Positions 10,768 to 20,521 of a stretch of 64,000 bases of DNA are shown in pieces. The translations under genes were made by a program, and so were the position numbers. Numbering within the stretch: position 1 is the first letter of the stretch; the number at the start of each line of letters is the position of its first letter. Location of the stretch: the NCBI GenBank assembly GCA_932521035.1, contig OW051493.1, positions 1,550,001 to 1,614,000 of the forward strand, given 5' to 3'. The notes beneath the pieces were generated by a model, which was given only the letters and a program-made list of their open reading frames with translations, ran no database searches and was not told where the DNA came from. The DNA comes from Oscheius dolichura (lineage: Eukaryota > Nematoda > Chromadorea > Rhabditida > Rhabditidae).

Positions 10768-12255
10768 ATGTTGCCGCCACGAGTAGCCGGCAACTTTCTC
10801 TGGCTGCTACCCGTGCTGCTCAGCCTGGTCGGGAACAATCAAGTACACGCAACGCTAAAATGTCAGTTTGTTTTGTTGTTGGAAGCAGCCGCACATTTCA
10901 GGTCACGAAATAACAGATGGCTCGTCTTTCAACAACTTCAAAGAATGTGAAGTCGATTCATCCTATGCTTTTGTAAGTTATGGCCACCTTGGACAATTTA
11001 TTCAACTGGACTTCTCTGGTGCAGCGGGAGATGAAATTACCCAATTCTTCGCAAAGGAACCTTCAAAAGATGTAAGCAGCGGCACTTGATCACTTCATTA
11101 GATATATTATAGGCTAAGTTGTCAGCTGCAATCAGGCTGATCAATAATGATAAAATCACAAAAATAGATTTCGGAAAAGTAAAAACATGGATGGCGCTAC
11201 CACCCATACGTACGTTCCACATGTATAGCGTATATATCACTTTTTCAGCCGGTCTTTTCGTTGAAATTGCCAACAATCCAACACTGGAAACAATTGTTAT
11301 TGACAGTTCGATTACTTTTGGTGTATGGGGCAGTAAAGTTAAAATTCTTGTCTACAACAACCCCAAGTTGAAGTGGGACCCGACGCTGGTTAAAATAATT
11401 AACGGTCAAAAAACGGGAGACTCTTATTTTGAGCAAGAATAATACGGTCAGTTATTATTTGGGTTGGTTCGTCAGATGACAGTTGACTGCCCCATTCTAA
11501 AAGAACAGTTTAAACACTACCTTTTCAGTGTGCACATTTCAAGATCCTACAGACAAGACGGTGTTCATTACCCCAGTGGATGGAATCCTGAAAAATTGCA
11601 AGAAATTTAAAGGAGATTTGAAGCTGGTCAAAGGTACTCTAAGTGGCGAGATAACGTTCGTAGATGGCTGTCTGAGCCTTACCGGAGTGGACATGACCGG
11701 CGTGACGAAGATTGACGTGAAGCCTAATACCGGCAAGGCAACGTGTGGTAATAAGGACCCGTCGGAGATCAAAAACAACGAGGGCCTCTGTGGAGATATA
11801 ATGGGAAAGGTCAAGGAATACTTCAAAGATCCTGTGACGATTGAACTGGACGACAGTTGCAGTGAGTTTTTAGTCTTTCAGAGATAGTGCCCCTTATATA
11901 TTGCCAATATCTAGCTCTACTCTTTTCAGCGAAAACCTGTTCCCTCCAGGCGGAAGTAGACCACCCCTACTACCGATGTAGTGCGTTAGATGGAACCGGA
12001 ACCCCTCTGTCCATCGAGCAATGGTTCATAAGAAGGAGAATAATAATAATAATAAGAAGACGTCGAAAGGGGAAGAGTCGAAGAAGAAGAAAAAGAAGAA
12101 GGACGCGAAGAAGGCGAAAAGGTCGGATAGGACAGAAGAGTCTGAAGAATGAGGAAATGGTGACGATATTTAAAAGCTTAATAAAATGGAGGAAATGGAA
12201 ATTAAAATTTAAACTGGCGTTGCAGGACCTTTATAGGGTCCCGCAACGATCGTGA
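10768..12255 (+). CDS. Secreted multi-exon protein, possibly receptor-L-domain-like, gene D
   Basis: The start at 10768 opens a signal peptide (VAGNFLWLLPVLLSLVGN). The phase-consistent exon model is 10768-10861, 10902-11071, 11113-11209, 11249-11404, 11529-11861, 11930-12255, about 360 aa. The body has alternating short hydrophobic strands (LFVEIANNPTLETIVIDSS; then KNCKKFKGDLKLVKG) and paired cysteines, reminiscent of nematode receptor-L-domain proteins. No conserved catalytic motif is visible. The tail is extremely Arg/Lys-rich; the alternative frame of the last exon gives a Lys/Glu-rich tail ending sooner, so the last exon frame is uncertain. An in-frame stop at 11440 lies just before the better-looking donor GTCAGT at 11445. 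The gene therefore either uses the weaker donor at 11405 or is broken there. AATAAA follows at about 12180. Confidence 0.5.
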
Positions 12256-13482
12256 TCGCAAATTGAACGCATTTTTGACTTTGGGATAAAAATGCAATTT
12301 TCTCGTGATTTCGACGTCCATATGGAAAAATAAATATATCATCGTGGTCAGGAGAAAACGGCAAATTTTTTAAGTCTATATTGAGTTAGTTTGCTAGCTT
12401 TTTGAGGGAGAAAATGCGGAAAACGCCATCTACATTATCTACAATTTTTACTGCCGGTAGCGATGAATGTCGACAACAATCTGGCTGCATTGGCGGGAGA
12501 GAAATGGGGACCGATCACCGGCGAGGTGGGAAGAAATCACCCCGTATCGTCAGAAAATGAAAATTCGGATTGCCACGGCCCTTCAAACATAAAATTAGAC
12601 TTGTAGAATTCACCAAAAACTGCACCAGACCATGTTTCGGGGAAAACAAACGATCCAGTAAAATATGTTCCATTTTTTCTGCGCTTCCGTGCCAAAGGAG
12701 AAAAGATTACGGTACATACAACCGGAAGCAATCAAAAGCTTATCAGGCGAGACTGTATTTCCTGTTTTCGTGGGAGTTTCGTAAACCCTTCCGGCAGAGA
12801 TTAGCCGACCACGGTCTGCACTTTTTTTATCGGGAGAGCGTAGCCACAAGGGAGGGGGCGAATTCTTCGGGAGACCGGAAACGGGATTAGTTTGCAGGAA
12901 ATGTCAAGGATTACTGTAGAAAAGTGAAAGGCACGACACTACCTGGCCCCAATAATTCTCAGTGGCATTGATTGGCTAAATAGAGTAGCTAAAACCAAAC
13001 GAATTGATTTTGGGCTGTGTTATGATCCTTCCTCAAGGGGGCGAATTCTTCACGGGACCGGAGACGGGGTAATACCAAGGATTACTGTAGAGTAACAGGC
13101 GTACCTAATTGGGTGGTGTTCAACTAATTCTGGTTCGAACTTTTCGATTAAACGAAACAGCTAAACCCTTTAAAAACATGGCTTTTATAGCGGTAGGACC
13201 ATAAACTCAAGCCGGGTTAAGTAAATCCATTTCCTTCTACAGTAACCCGTTTAGTCCATTTTTAGCGAATATTCCATGGATTCAACTTTGGCGGCTTGTT
13301 TCCACTACGGGACCAGGTTTGAAAGCTTCTTGGTCTCGCAGCGGAGAGGTTATTCCCTAAAATATCTGAACACCTGCCCCGCTCCTTGAAGTCTGCCGGC
13401 GGAAGAGTGAACTCTGTGTCCCGCCTTGCCCTTTTCGCGGGAAGTGACCACATTGTGCTTAGCACAGGGCGGTACAGGACCT

Positions 13483-13490
13483 TTATCAGT
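13483..13490 (+). promoter_or_regulatory. GATA-type site upstream of gene A, right copy
   Basis: TTATCAGT (reverse of ACTGATAA) lies 89 bp before the ATG, followed by a TATA-like TATTTAAGG at 13535. A further TTATC is 15 bp before the start. The layout is typical of intestinal nematode promoters; function is inferred. Confidence 0.5.
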
Positions 13491-13578
13491 AGAAGAATAG
13501 GCGATTGTCTTCAAAGGGGGTTTATCCGGGCTCCTATTTAAGGGGACCGTTCCCTGCAGGACCTTATCTCCCACCACA

Positions 13579-16150
13579 ATGGGTCGGTTACTTCTCTTCA
13601 GCCTTCTCGGCCTAGCCTCTGGTTCGTTTCTTCCCTTTTCCATCAAACTTCCCTTCAGCCCAATACACCTGCCCTCCCCAAAAAGGAGCCTACGCCCTCT
13701 GTGCCACTACCGTCCTCTACATCATCGACACCTCCACCGACCTGACCGACACCCAAATCCGCGACGAGTTCGACTGGATCCGGTTCAATATCCTCCCCGG
13801 GACGGCTTGGAGCACCAATCAGAAGGTGAGAAACCACTAGAATCTGACTAGAATCTGTTCAGATCGCCCTAATCTCCTACGGAACAGGAAATGTGAACAG
13901 TTTCATCCCGACCGGCAGCCTGACATCCGCCTGTGGCCAGCTGAATTCCCTCGAGGAGAGCTACTCCGCCGTCGGATCCAATGGCGCCAGCTTGTTCACC
14001 ACGTTGCAAACAGTCGAACTCTACTACGGGAGCAGTGTCACCAATATGATCCTCTTCTCTGGCAGCAAGTAAGTTGAGAAATCCTGGCGCTGCACCCGTA
14101 GAATCTCGGCAGCGCGCGGCTTTCAAGGAAAGTAGACAAAGTGCCCAGCTGCCGAAATTTTATGGGTGCGGGCACACGGGAGAACTGTCATTTTTTTTCT
14201 TTTACCCGTAAAATATCGGTCATAATGAACTTCAGGGACTCGGCAGACATTGCCAAGGCGGCTGACTACGTTCGCCAAAACATGGTCGGTAAAGTCTTCA
14301 CCGTGATTGCTCTCAACGGAAACGAGGGCTACTTCGCCAATTTCCCCGCTACCATCTACGCCGTTCCGGATATCAAAAATGCTCCACCTAATCTGGCTCC
14401 ATGTATCCTCAAAAAAGCCTGTGAACAACAAGTGTATAGCCTCACCCTAGCCGCTACATGTGAGTATTTCCTTTTCTTCCCCCCGAAACAGCTTTTTCGG
14501 AACCGTTTTCAGATACACGCGGAAAAACTTTAAAAAAATGGAAAATTACGAAACATTCGGAACATTTATTAAAAAAAGTGATAGGCTGCGGCTTTCTGCC
14601 CATGTAAGATAACAGAGGGGAAGAGATAAGGCTGCGCCCTCTCTCCAATTTTCTGTGTACCTTGTTGCCACCGTCGGGAGAGGGACTGTCTGATAAGAAA
14701 GAGTACAGGAAGTATTACAGGCGATATCAACGGGCCTCCGGACACTACCCTCGCTCCCTACACCACTGTTAATCCCAGTAAGTTTTGTCTCTTTTCTACT
14801 GATAAAGACTTTTTTTTTCTACTGATCTACTGATTACTCTTCAGATGGAACACCCGTTCCAACAGCTGCTACTTCGATCAAGTGCCAGTGAGTTACTCTT
14901 CCCCCAAAATAGAAGAATCGCCCCTTTCCAGATGCAATAATCACTCTGTCTGGTTGGACCTGATCTTCCTGATCGACGCCTCGGCTTCTACCGGAGAGGA
15001 CGGTCTCGACGCGATGTGGAACTCGGCTGCCACCATGATGGACAGCCTAAACATCCAGAAGAACGGCTACACCGGAACTGTGAGCTCGATTGTGTTAAAA
15101 ATAAAAGAGAAATTTAGAACTACTACACGAAAGTTGGAGTGGTAACGTATGGAAACGATGCGAAGCTGGTCTACCCCCTGGGAAGCATCAACAACGCCGA
15201 CATCGACGGCATCTTCGGCCTGCCCTACAACGGGGACAAGACGACGAATCTCGAGGCGGCCATCCAGCTGGCTATGCAGCAATTCAACGGGCCCAACCAC
15301 CGACCCAATGCCCGGCGGGTGATGTTCGTCATGGCGGCTGTCTACGACCCGGACGGGGTCACGGCCCCCCAGAAGGCGGCCACCACTTTCAAGGAGGCCG
15401 ACGGCGTCATGATCGTCTACAGTAAGCCGTTGGATTTAGAAAAAGGAAAAAGTTGCTTTAGACTTTTTCCCGGAAGGAGGAATCGAGTCGAGCACTTTGA
15501 AGGAGATCGCCTCTCCCGGGTATTACTTCTCTTCGGTGTTGAACAGTCAATTGACGGAAATGGAGACCTCTCTCTGTGACGGTTGGTCTTTTTTATCATT
15601 TTGGAGAGATTTTGTTGTAGCCCTTTACAGTGATTAAAAGTAGGAAAAATACGTTGTCAATTTCAGCCAACTGTTTCTGTCCCATCCAGCAGAGAAGCTA
15701 CACCTCGGATTCGGTTAGGAACACTCCCAGTGACGGTAGAATCCTCTCAGGACCCAGCCAATTCAATGTTCAGGCTGTTACATGGAAGTGAAGACCCAGA
15801 CGAGCTATGCCCGGGCCCAGAACATCTGCCGAGTCCAGTACAACAACGCTACCGTAACCCTGGACGAGACAGCCGACAAGACGGCCTTCCTCCAGTCGAT
15901 GTTCTCCCCGACCACGACGACCTTCTTCATCGGACTGACCTACGACAACATCGACCGGGCCTGGGAATGGCCCGACGGCACGGCACCCGGCTCCTACCAG
16001 CCCTGGGCCCCGGGGCCTCACGACGGCTCCAACGGACAGCAATGCGTCTATGTCACCTCGGGGGGCCTCTGGCAGCCGACCGACTGCCGCAACGGCTACT
16101 ACTACGTCTGCCAGATGATTCCCTGTGATTCTGTCCACTATTGTTCCTAA
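13579..16150 (+). CDS. Double-vWA + C-type lectin secreted protein, gene A, right copy
   Basis: Eleven-exon model: 13579-13621, 13659-13825, 13863-14068, 14236-14459, 14721-14777, 14845-14887, 14932-15079, 15118-15421, 15462-15581, 15667-15735, 15774-16150; 585 aa with every phase matching. The signal peptide is MGRLLLFSLLGLASA. The first vWA-like domain is about residues 20-215 (YIIDTSTD, MILFSGSKDS, VFTVIAL), with a degenerate MIDAS. A Pro/Thr linker is followed by the second vWA, about 245-430, with DASAS. The C-type lectin is about 460-585, with FFIGLTYD, EWPDG, YQPW, DCRNGYYYVCQ and a Cys tail ending VHYCS. Classical calcium motifs EPN/QPD and WND are not visible, so sugar binding may be lost or altered. 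Gene B follows 113 bp downstream on the same strand. The domain set is known for nematode clec genes linked to infection response. Confidence 0.88.
14086..14174. mobile_element. MITE in gene A intron 3, right copy
   Basis: Ends GCACCCGTAGAATCTCGGC and GCCGAAATTTTATGGGTGC; mirror of 5212-5300. Confidence 0.7.
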
Positions 16151-16263
16151 TTTCCCTTTTTTATACTAATAATTATTTATCCGAGTCTTCCGATAATTAA
16201 TCTTTGAGGTTTTCCTCCAGTTCCCTCTCTCTTGCTCTTTTTTCACTGGTTGCTCCCCTAGAA

Positions 16264-18142
16264 ATGGGTTTATTTAAACCAAAATGGATCGTTTTTTGTC
16301 TTCTTCCTGGAATATTGGCCGCCCCGGGAAATCCAGCGTGGGTGAGACCCTGAAATCGAACGGTCCCCATCTTCCAGATGTAATTATTCGACCGTCTGGC
16401 TGGATATGGTATTTGTCATCGACGGGTCGGCTGAAATGGGGGAAAGTCACCTGGAAACGGCTTGGAAGTCTGCAACTGAGACCTTGGATCGTTTTACTGT
16501 GGAATACGGGAATTTTACGGAGTCGGTGAGTCATTTGATTGTCTATTTTTGAAATATAAAAGGCTCGTTTTGGTTTTGGTGACCAAATAACTTTTCAAGA
16601 GTCGATGAGCGAACAAATGACAATGTTTCGTCGTAATTTTATATTTTCGCTATCAAAATCGAGGCAATCAGTCTTCGTGGGGGATTATTTGCGCGAATTT
16701 GAACCTAATTGAACAGAAAACTGGGTTTTTTGGATTTCATGAGTTGCGATTATACCAGGCAAATTTTTGAACAAAAGAGAGTCGGTGAGTCATTTGATTG
16801 TCTATTTTTTACATATATAAAAGGCTGATGAAACTAGATTGACCCCCATTGAACTCCTAAAATCAAATAGAACCCCCGAAACTTTAGAATTACACCAGCC
16901 GTCTTGGAATTGTGACTTATGGAGACAATTCTACAGTATACCGGCCATTAGGAAGTATAGACAACGAAGATATCGTAAATATCAAAACTCTACCGTATAA
17001 CGGGGATGAGAAGACCAATTTGGAGGAGGGAATTCGAGCAGCAATCGGGGAATTCAACGGAGTCGGTCATCGACCAAATGCCCGTCGGGTTATTGTCATC
17101 ATGGCGGCTACTTACCGGGAGAAGGGCTCCGCTTCCCCGGAACAATTAGCCGAAACATTCAAGGAAAGCGGAGGGGTTATTATTGTCTACCGTAAGATTG
17201 AATCCAAAAAATAGAATAGAAATATATATTTAGATGTTTCGAAACTTGGAGCACAGACACAAATACTGAAGGAAATGGCTTCGACTGGGTATTTTCTAAA
17301 CAGCGGATCGGAAACGGTGCTGGCCGACGCTCTTTGTGACGGTTGGTTACTGTATTTTCTCTGAAAAAGGCGTTTTCTAAAATCTGACAAGGTTTTGGAG
17401 ATTATGGTACCCTTTTTGCTCAATTCTCCGCACCCGTAAGATCTCGGCAGCTGGGAGAACCATAAGGAGCGCCCCCCAGAAATAAAGAGGATCCTTCTGC
17501 CGAGATTTTACGGGTGCGGGGGCAATTCGGTTTCCTTTTCGACTCCATTTTCTTCGTTTCTGTTTGATTTTCTCTAGTTTTTTTTTCTCTTCGACATGCT
17601 AAAATTACTGTAAAGAACACGGAGAACACGAGAAAATTATTAAAATACGGTAACTGACAGCTCTGTTCTCAGGAAACCGCTTCTGCCCCCATAATTCTGA
17701 CTCCTTCCTGGCCAATGCCCGAGGTTCCCCGATCTCAGGTGCTCGTATTCTCTTTATTCTTCCTAGAAATTCAGGTTGTTATACGGTAATCCGTTCTCCG
17801 TCGGGTTTCTCCCGCGCTGTCCGGTACTGTTCCCAGTTTTATTCGGGAATCGTCGCGTCCGATGAAACGGCAAATAAAACGACATTTTTGACGGGTTTGA
17901 TACAAAATACGAGTTTTTATATTGGACTGGAATGGAACGAGGAGAGTCAGAAGTGGCAGTGGCTAGACGAGACCCCGCTGGGGGAATACCAGCCATGGGA
18001 AGATGGACAACCACCCCAGGGGACGAATACCACCTGTGTTACACTGACCACGACAAAGAAATGGATGGCCACCGACTGCCGGAACGGGTACTACTACACC
18101 TGTCAGAATCCCGTCTGTAGTTGTGACTATTACTGTTCCTAA
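16264..18142 (+). CDS. vWA + C-type lectin secreted protein, gene B, right copy
   Basis: Six-exon model: 16264-16337, 16378-16525, 16888-17191, 17234-17341, 17673-17738, 17775-18142; 355 aa. The signal peptide is MGLFKPKWIVFCLLPGILA. The vWA starts at a Cys (CNYSTVWLDMVFVIDGS) and includes LGIVTYGDNS, YNGDEKTNL and RVIVIMAATY. Its MIDAS is DGSAE. The lectin has FYIGLEW, WLDETPLGEYQPWE, TDCRNGYYYTCQ and ends CDYYCS. Intron positions match gene A, which shows that A and B arose by duplication. A 36-nt intron separates the linker from the lectin. AATAAA at 18172 is the likely poly(A) signal. Intron 2 carries a duplicated donor site (see findings). Confidence 0.86.
17428..17522. mobile_element. 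MITE in gene B intron 4, right copy
   Basis: Bounded by CCGCACCCGTAAGATCTCGG and CCGAGATTTTACGGGTGCGG; mirrors 1846-1938. Confidence 0.75.
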
Positions 18143-18178
18143 AAGCGGCGAATTGTCAAAGAGATAACTCTCAATAAA

Positions 18179-18640
18179 ATTGCATATCATTCGACGTCAA
18201 CTTTTCTAAGGAATTTAATCGACTGATCGACTCGTTCCCCCTAACGTGATCCGAAATGATTCCTCCCTAATTGTTCCTTACCCCGTCTTCTTCTTCCTCC
18301 CCCTCATTTTTCCCTCTAATTGTCTCCCTCTTCATGCCCTTCCATCCATCCATCCCGGTCGAGTTCATTTTCCCGAAAGTTCAATTTTTGAGTAGAATGT
18401 TGCCCGGGGCAATCGACCTCCGTCTGCCCCGTCCTCTCTCTCTCCCCGGCCTTCTTATGAAGCCCAGCTAATCACAGCACCTGCTCCGGTTGATTTCACC
18501 CTCTCTCTTCGGCGTCTTTTCTCTCTTCTTTTTTTCTGCTCCGGTTGAATTCATACGCGAGCAGAGCAGACAAAACGGGAACTATTTTCTTTGGAGGGGT
18601 AATTATGCTTACTCGATTAAAGGCTCTGTTTTGTATTCCA
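18179..18640 (+). repeat. Segmental duplicate of 33998-34458
   Basis: Both begin GCATATCATTCGACGTC and end at TTTTGTATTCCATT, with small indels between. Pyrimidine-rich and probably non-coding. It forms the outer flank of the right clec arm here and lies downstream of the clec-derived fragment at 32-34 kb. Confidence 0.85.
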
Positions 18641-18664
18641 TTAACTCGAGTTTACCAGTTATTT

Positions 18665-19505
18665 TTCAGATAAACAGTGCTACATTTCCTATAGTCCAAA
18701 GAGCTGGACCTGGGATTTTGCTCCAACGCCGTGCGGCAGCATTGTTTCAACGTATGGAAAAATCAAAAGGTAAGAGAACTTTTAAAGCTATTCTCCCTGT
18801 AACGGGTCCTTTTTTTGTTTCGTTATGGGAAAGAATTTAGAGAATTTTTCGCTGATCACGATGCACTAATTTTTATTTCATGAAAGTCTCAGAATAAGAA
18901 GAAAAAGTCGTGCAGGGACATCCAACGGGGCCGCCAAATTACGAACGCCTGCAGTCCGAGCCCGGGAAAATGAATTTTTGAAATTTCATCGGCAGTTGAT
19001 CTGCGCTTTTTCTCTTTTAAACTCATTTTTGACTGGATTTGAGCCGAAATTCTACATCTTTGTCTGCATTTAAGAAAACTCCCTGACTGTTCCTTTAAAA
19101 AGTCTTAAAACTAATTTCCAGATGAGCAAAGAATCGGGTTTTGATGATCAGGCATCCCTGGGTGCCATAACGAGAGCACGGCAACGTCAGAATCGGGAGA
19201 TAAGGTTCTTTATTCAGGTAAGCGTTCTGACGGTTTGCTATCTTCCTTATTGCGAGACTTTTTTTTATGGCGAGACAATAATGTTGCCTACGACGCCTCC
19301 CCAATACACGAGAATTTCACGAATTCTATTGGCACCAACAGAACCATTTCAGTCCTGCATTCAAGGAGCGATTTTCTTCTACGAGTTGACAAATTTTTAT
19401 ATTCTCACAAATTTGGATAATAATCAATATTATGTCTTCTTTACGAGTACATTTGCATGGATACTTTGTCACATGCTTGACGGGTTGGTCGTTTTTTCGT
19501 TTTGA
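18665..19505 (+). pseudogene. Broken Srx-like seven-transmembrane chemoreceptor
   Basis: An exon at about 18668-18771 reads CYISYSPKSWTWDF then PTPCGSIVSTYG, like the second extracellular loop of nematode Srx receptors, with a good donor after it. The open frame 19122-19505 reads RQNREIRFFIQ (TM6 entry) and ends FAWILCHMLDGLVVF, the typical TM7 with a DG motif. The N-terminal transmembrane segments and TM5 are missing, the splice phases of the two parts do not fit, and a repeat occupies the space between them. It was probably disrupted by the segmental duplication on its 5' side (boundary 18640) and by the repeat at 18838-19110. Confidence 0.5.
18838..19110 (+). repeat. Repeat pair, reversed at about 22900-23120
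   Basis: Shares GCTGATCACGATGCACTAAT, ATTACGAACGCCTGCAGTCC and CCCTGACTGTTCCTTTAAA with 22900-23120; most of the body is reversed there. One copy lies inside the receptor remnant, the other inside an intron of the LRAT-like gene. Confidence 0.7.
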
Positions 19506-19669
19506 GAAAAGAGGACCAGACGCGGTTTAGGCTTGTTCTTATCTGCTTCAATTTTAAAGGCTACCAAGATGAGATCTTCTGTACATTCAATGCGATCTAA
19601 TACAAAATAAAAATACGGCCATTTTTCAGTTTTATTTCACAAAAACTTGAATTTTGACACTGTAGGCTC

Positions 19670-20143
19670 CTAGTTCGATTGAGATTTCGCTGGCGTAGAC
19701 GACACGTCTAGTACTGCTTCTAGAAAAAAAACAATAAAGATTTGCTAACTGAAAAACATTGGAGTACCCACATTTTTAAAGCGCTGCGTCTCCCGTTGAC
19801 GTTCTTCTTCATATTTAATTGGGTCAAAACTGTTCGAGCTTTGACTATTGCTGTTGCTGCTGCCATTGCTGCTTTCAATCTTGTCACGAGATGACATAGA
19901 AACGCCACCGGAGATTCCAGCACCCACAGCAGATCCAGAAACTCCTAGGCCTACCGATTGTCCTCCGATAGAACCAGTAGCTCCGGCTGATGCCTTTGCT
20001 ACGCTAGCTCCAATGCCCGCCTTAGCTGCACTAGCTCCAAGAGCTCCAAGACCAGCACTAGCCCCAGAGACGAAAGGATATAGAGCCCTTCCATTGGTGT
20101 AGTGAAAGAGGAGAAGTAGAATAGCCACTGGGAAAGCCTTCAT
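19670..20143 (-). CDS. Small secreted Gly/Ala/Ser-rich protein
   Basis: Two exons, 20143-19768 and 19719-19670, joined by a 48-nt intron with GTACTC donor and TTTCTAG acceptor; phases match, about 141 aa. It starts with a signal peptide (MKAFPVAILLLLFHYTNG). Residues about 25-85 are a Gly/Ala/Ser repeat (SAGLGALGASAAKAGIGAS) without charge. A Ser/Asn patch and a short charged segment (KYEEERQRETQRF) follow. No cysteines or catalytic motifs occur in the mature part. It resembles small nematode secreted low-complexity peptides, such as structural or cuticle-associated ones. The family is not identified. A TATA-like ATTTAAATA lies about 85 bp upstream. Confidence 0.65.
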
Positions 20144-20521
20144 TCTAGAATGGGGAATTTATAAAATGAGAAGAGAAAAGGGCCAAGGTCAAGATGCCAA
20201 GCTGCTTACAACAACAACTGCTCCCATTTAAATAGGGCCATTCGATGAGAAATTCACATCCCACGGGTTGGCACAAGGTTCTTTGTTACAACATGGATAG
20301 ACTTCCACTGCCAAAAGTTTATAGTTACAGAGCAGATCCGAATTTCTAACTGTGAGCATTCTTCGGCGTTTGATCTCGAGCTTTCCTCTTCCTTCTCTCA
20401 ATATCCCTCAGTATATCCCCATTTTACAACAGAAATGTTGTCCTCGCTGAATTTCTCATCGCATACCTATTTAACTGAAGGCGCAACTGTGCCCACAGCT
20501 TAGCGGCTCTCCAGCTCCAAA

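Larger units (their letters stand above)
12570..18178 (+). repeat. Right arm of the 5.6-kb inverted duplication
   Basis: Reverse complement of 1191-6803. Homology begins near GGGCCTTCAAAC-type sequence by 12570 and ends at TCAATAAAATTG by 18178. Genes A and B, introns, MITEs and the internal 180-bp tandem duplication (12846-13100) are all mirrored. Confidence 0.93.
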
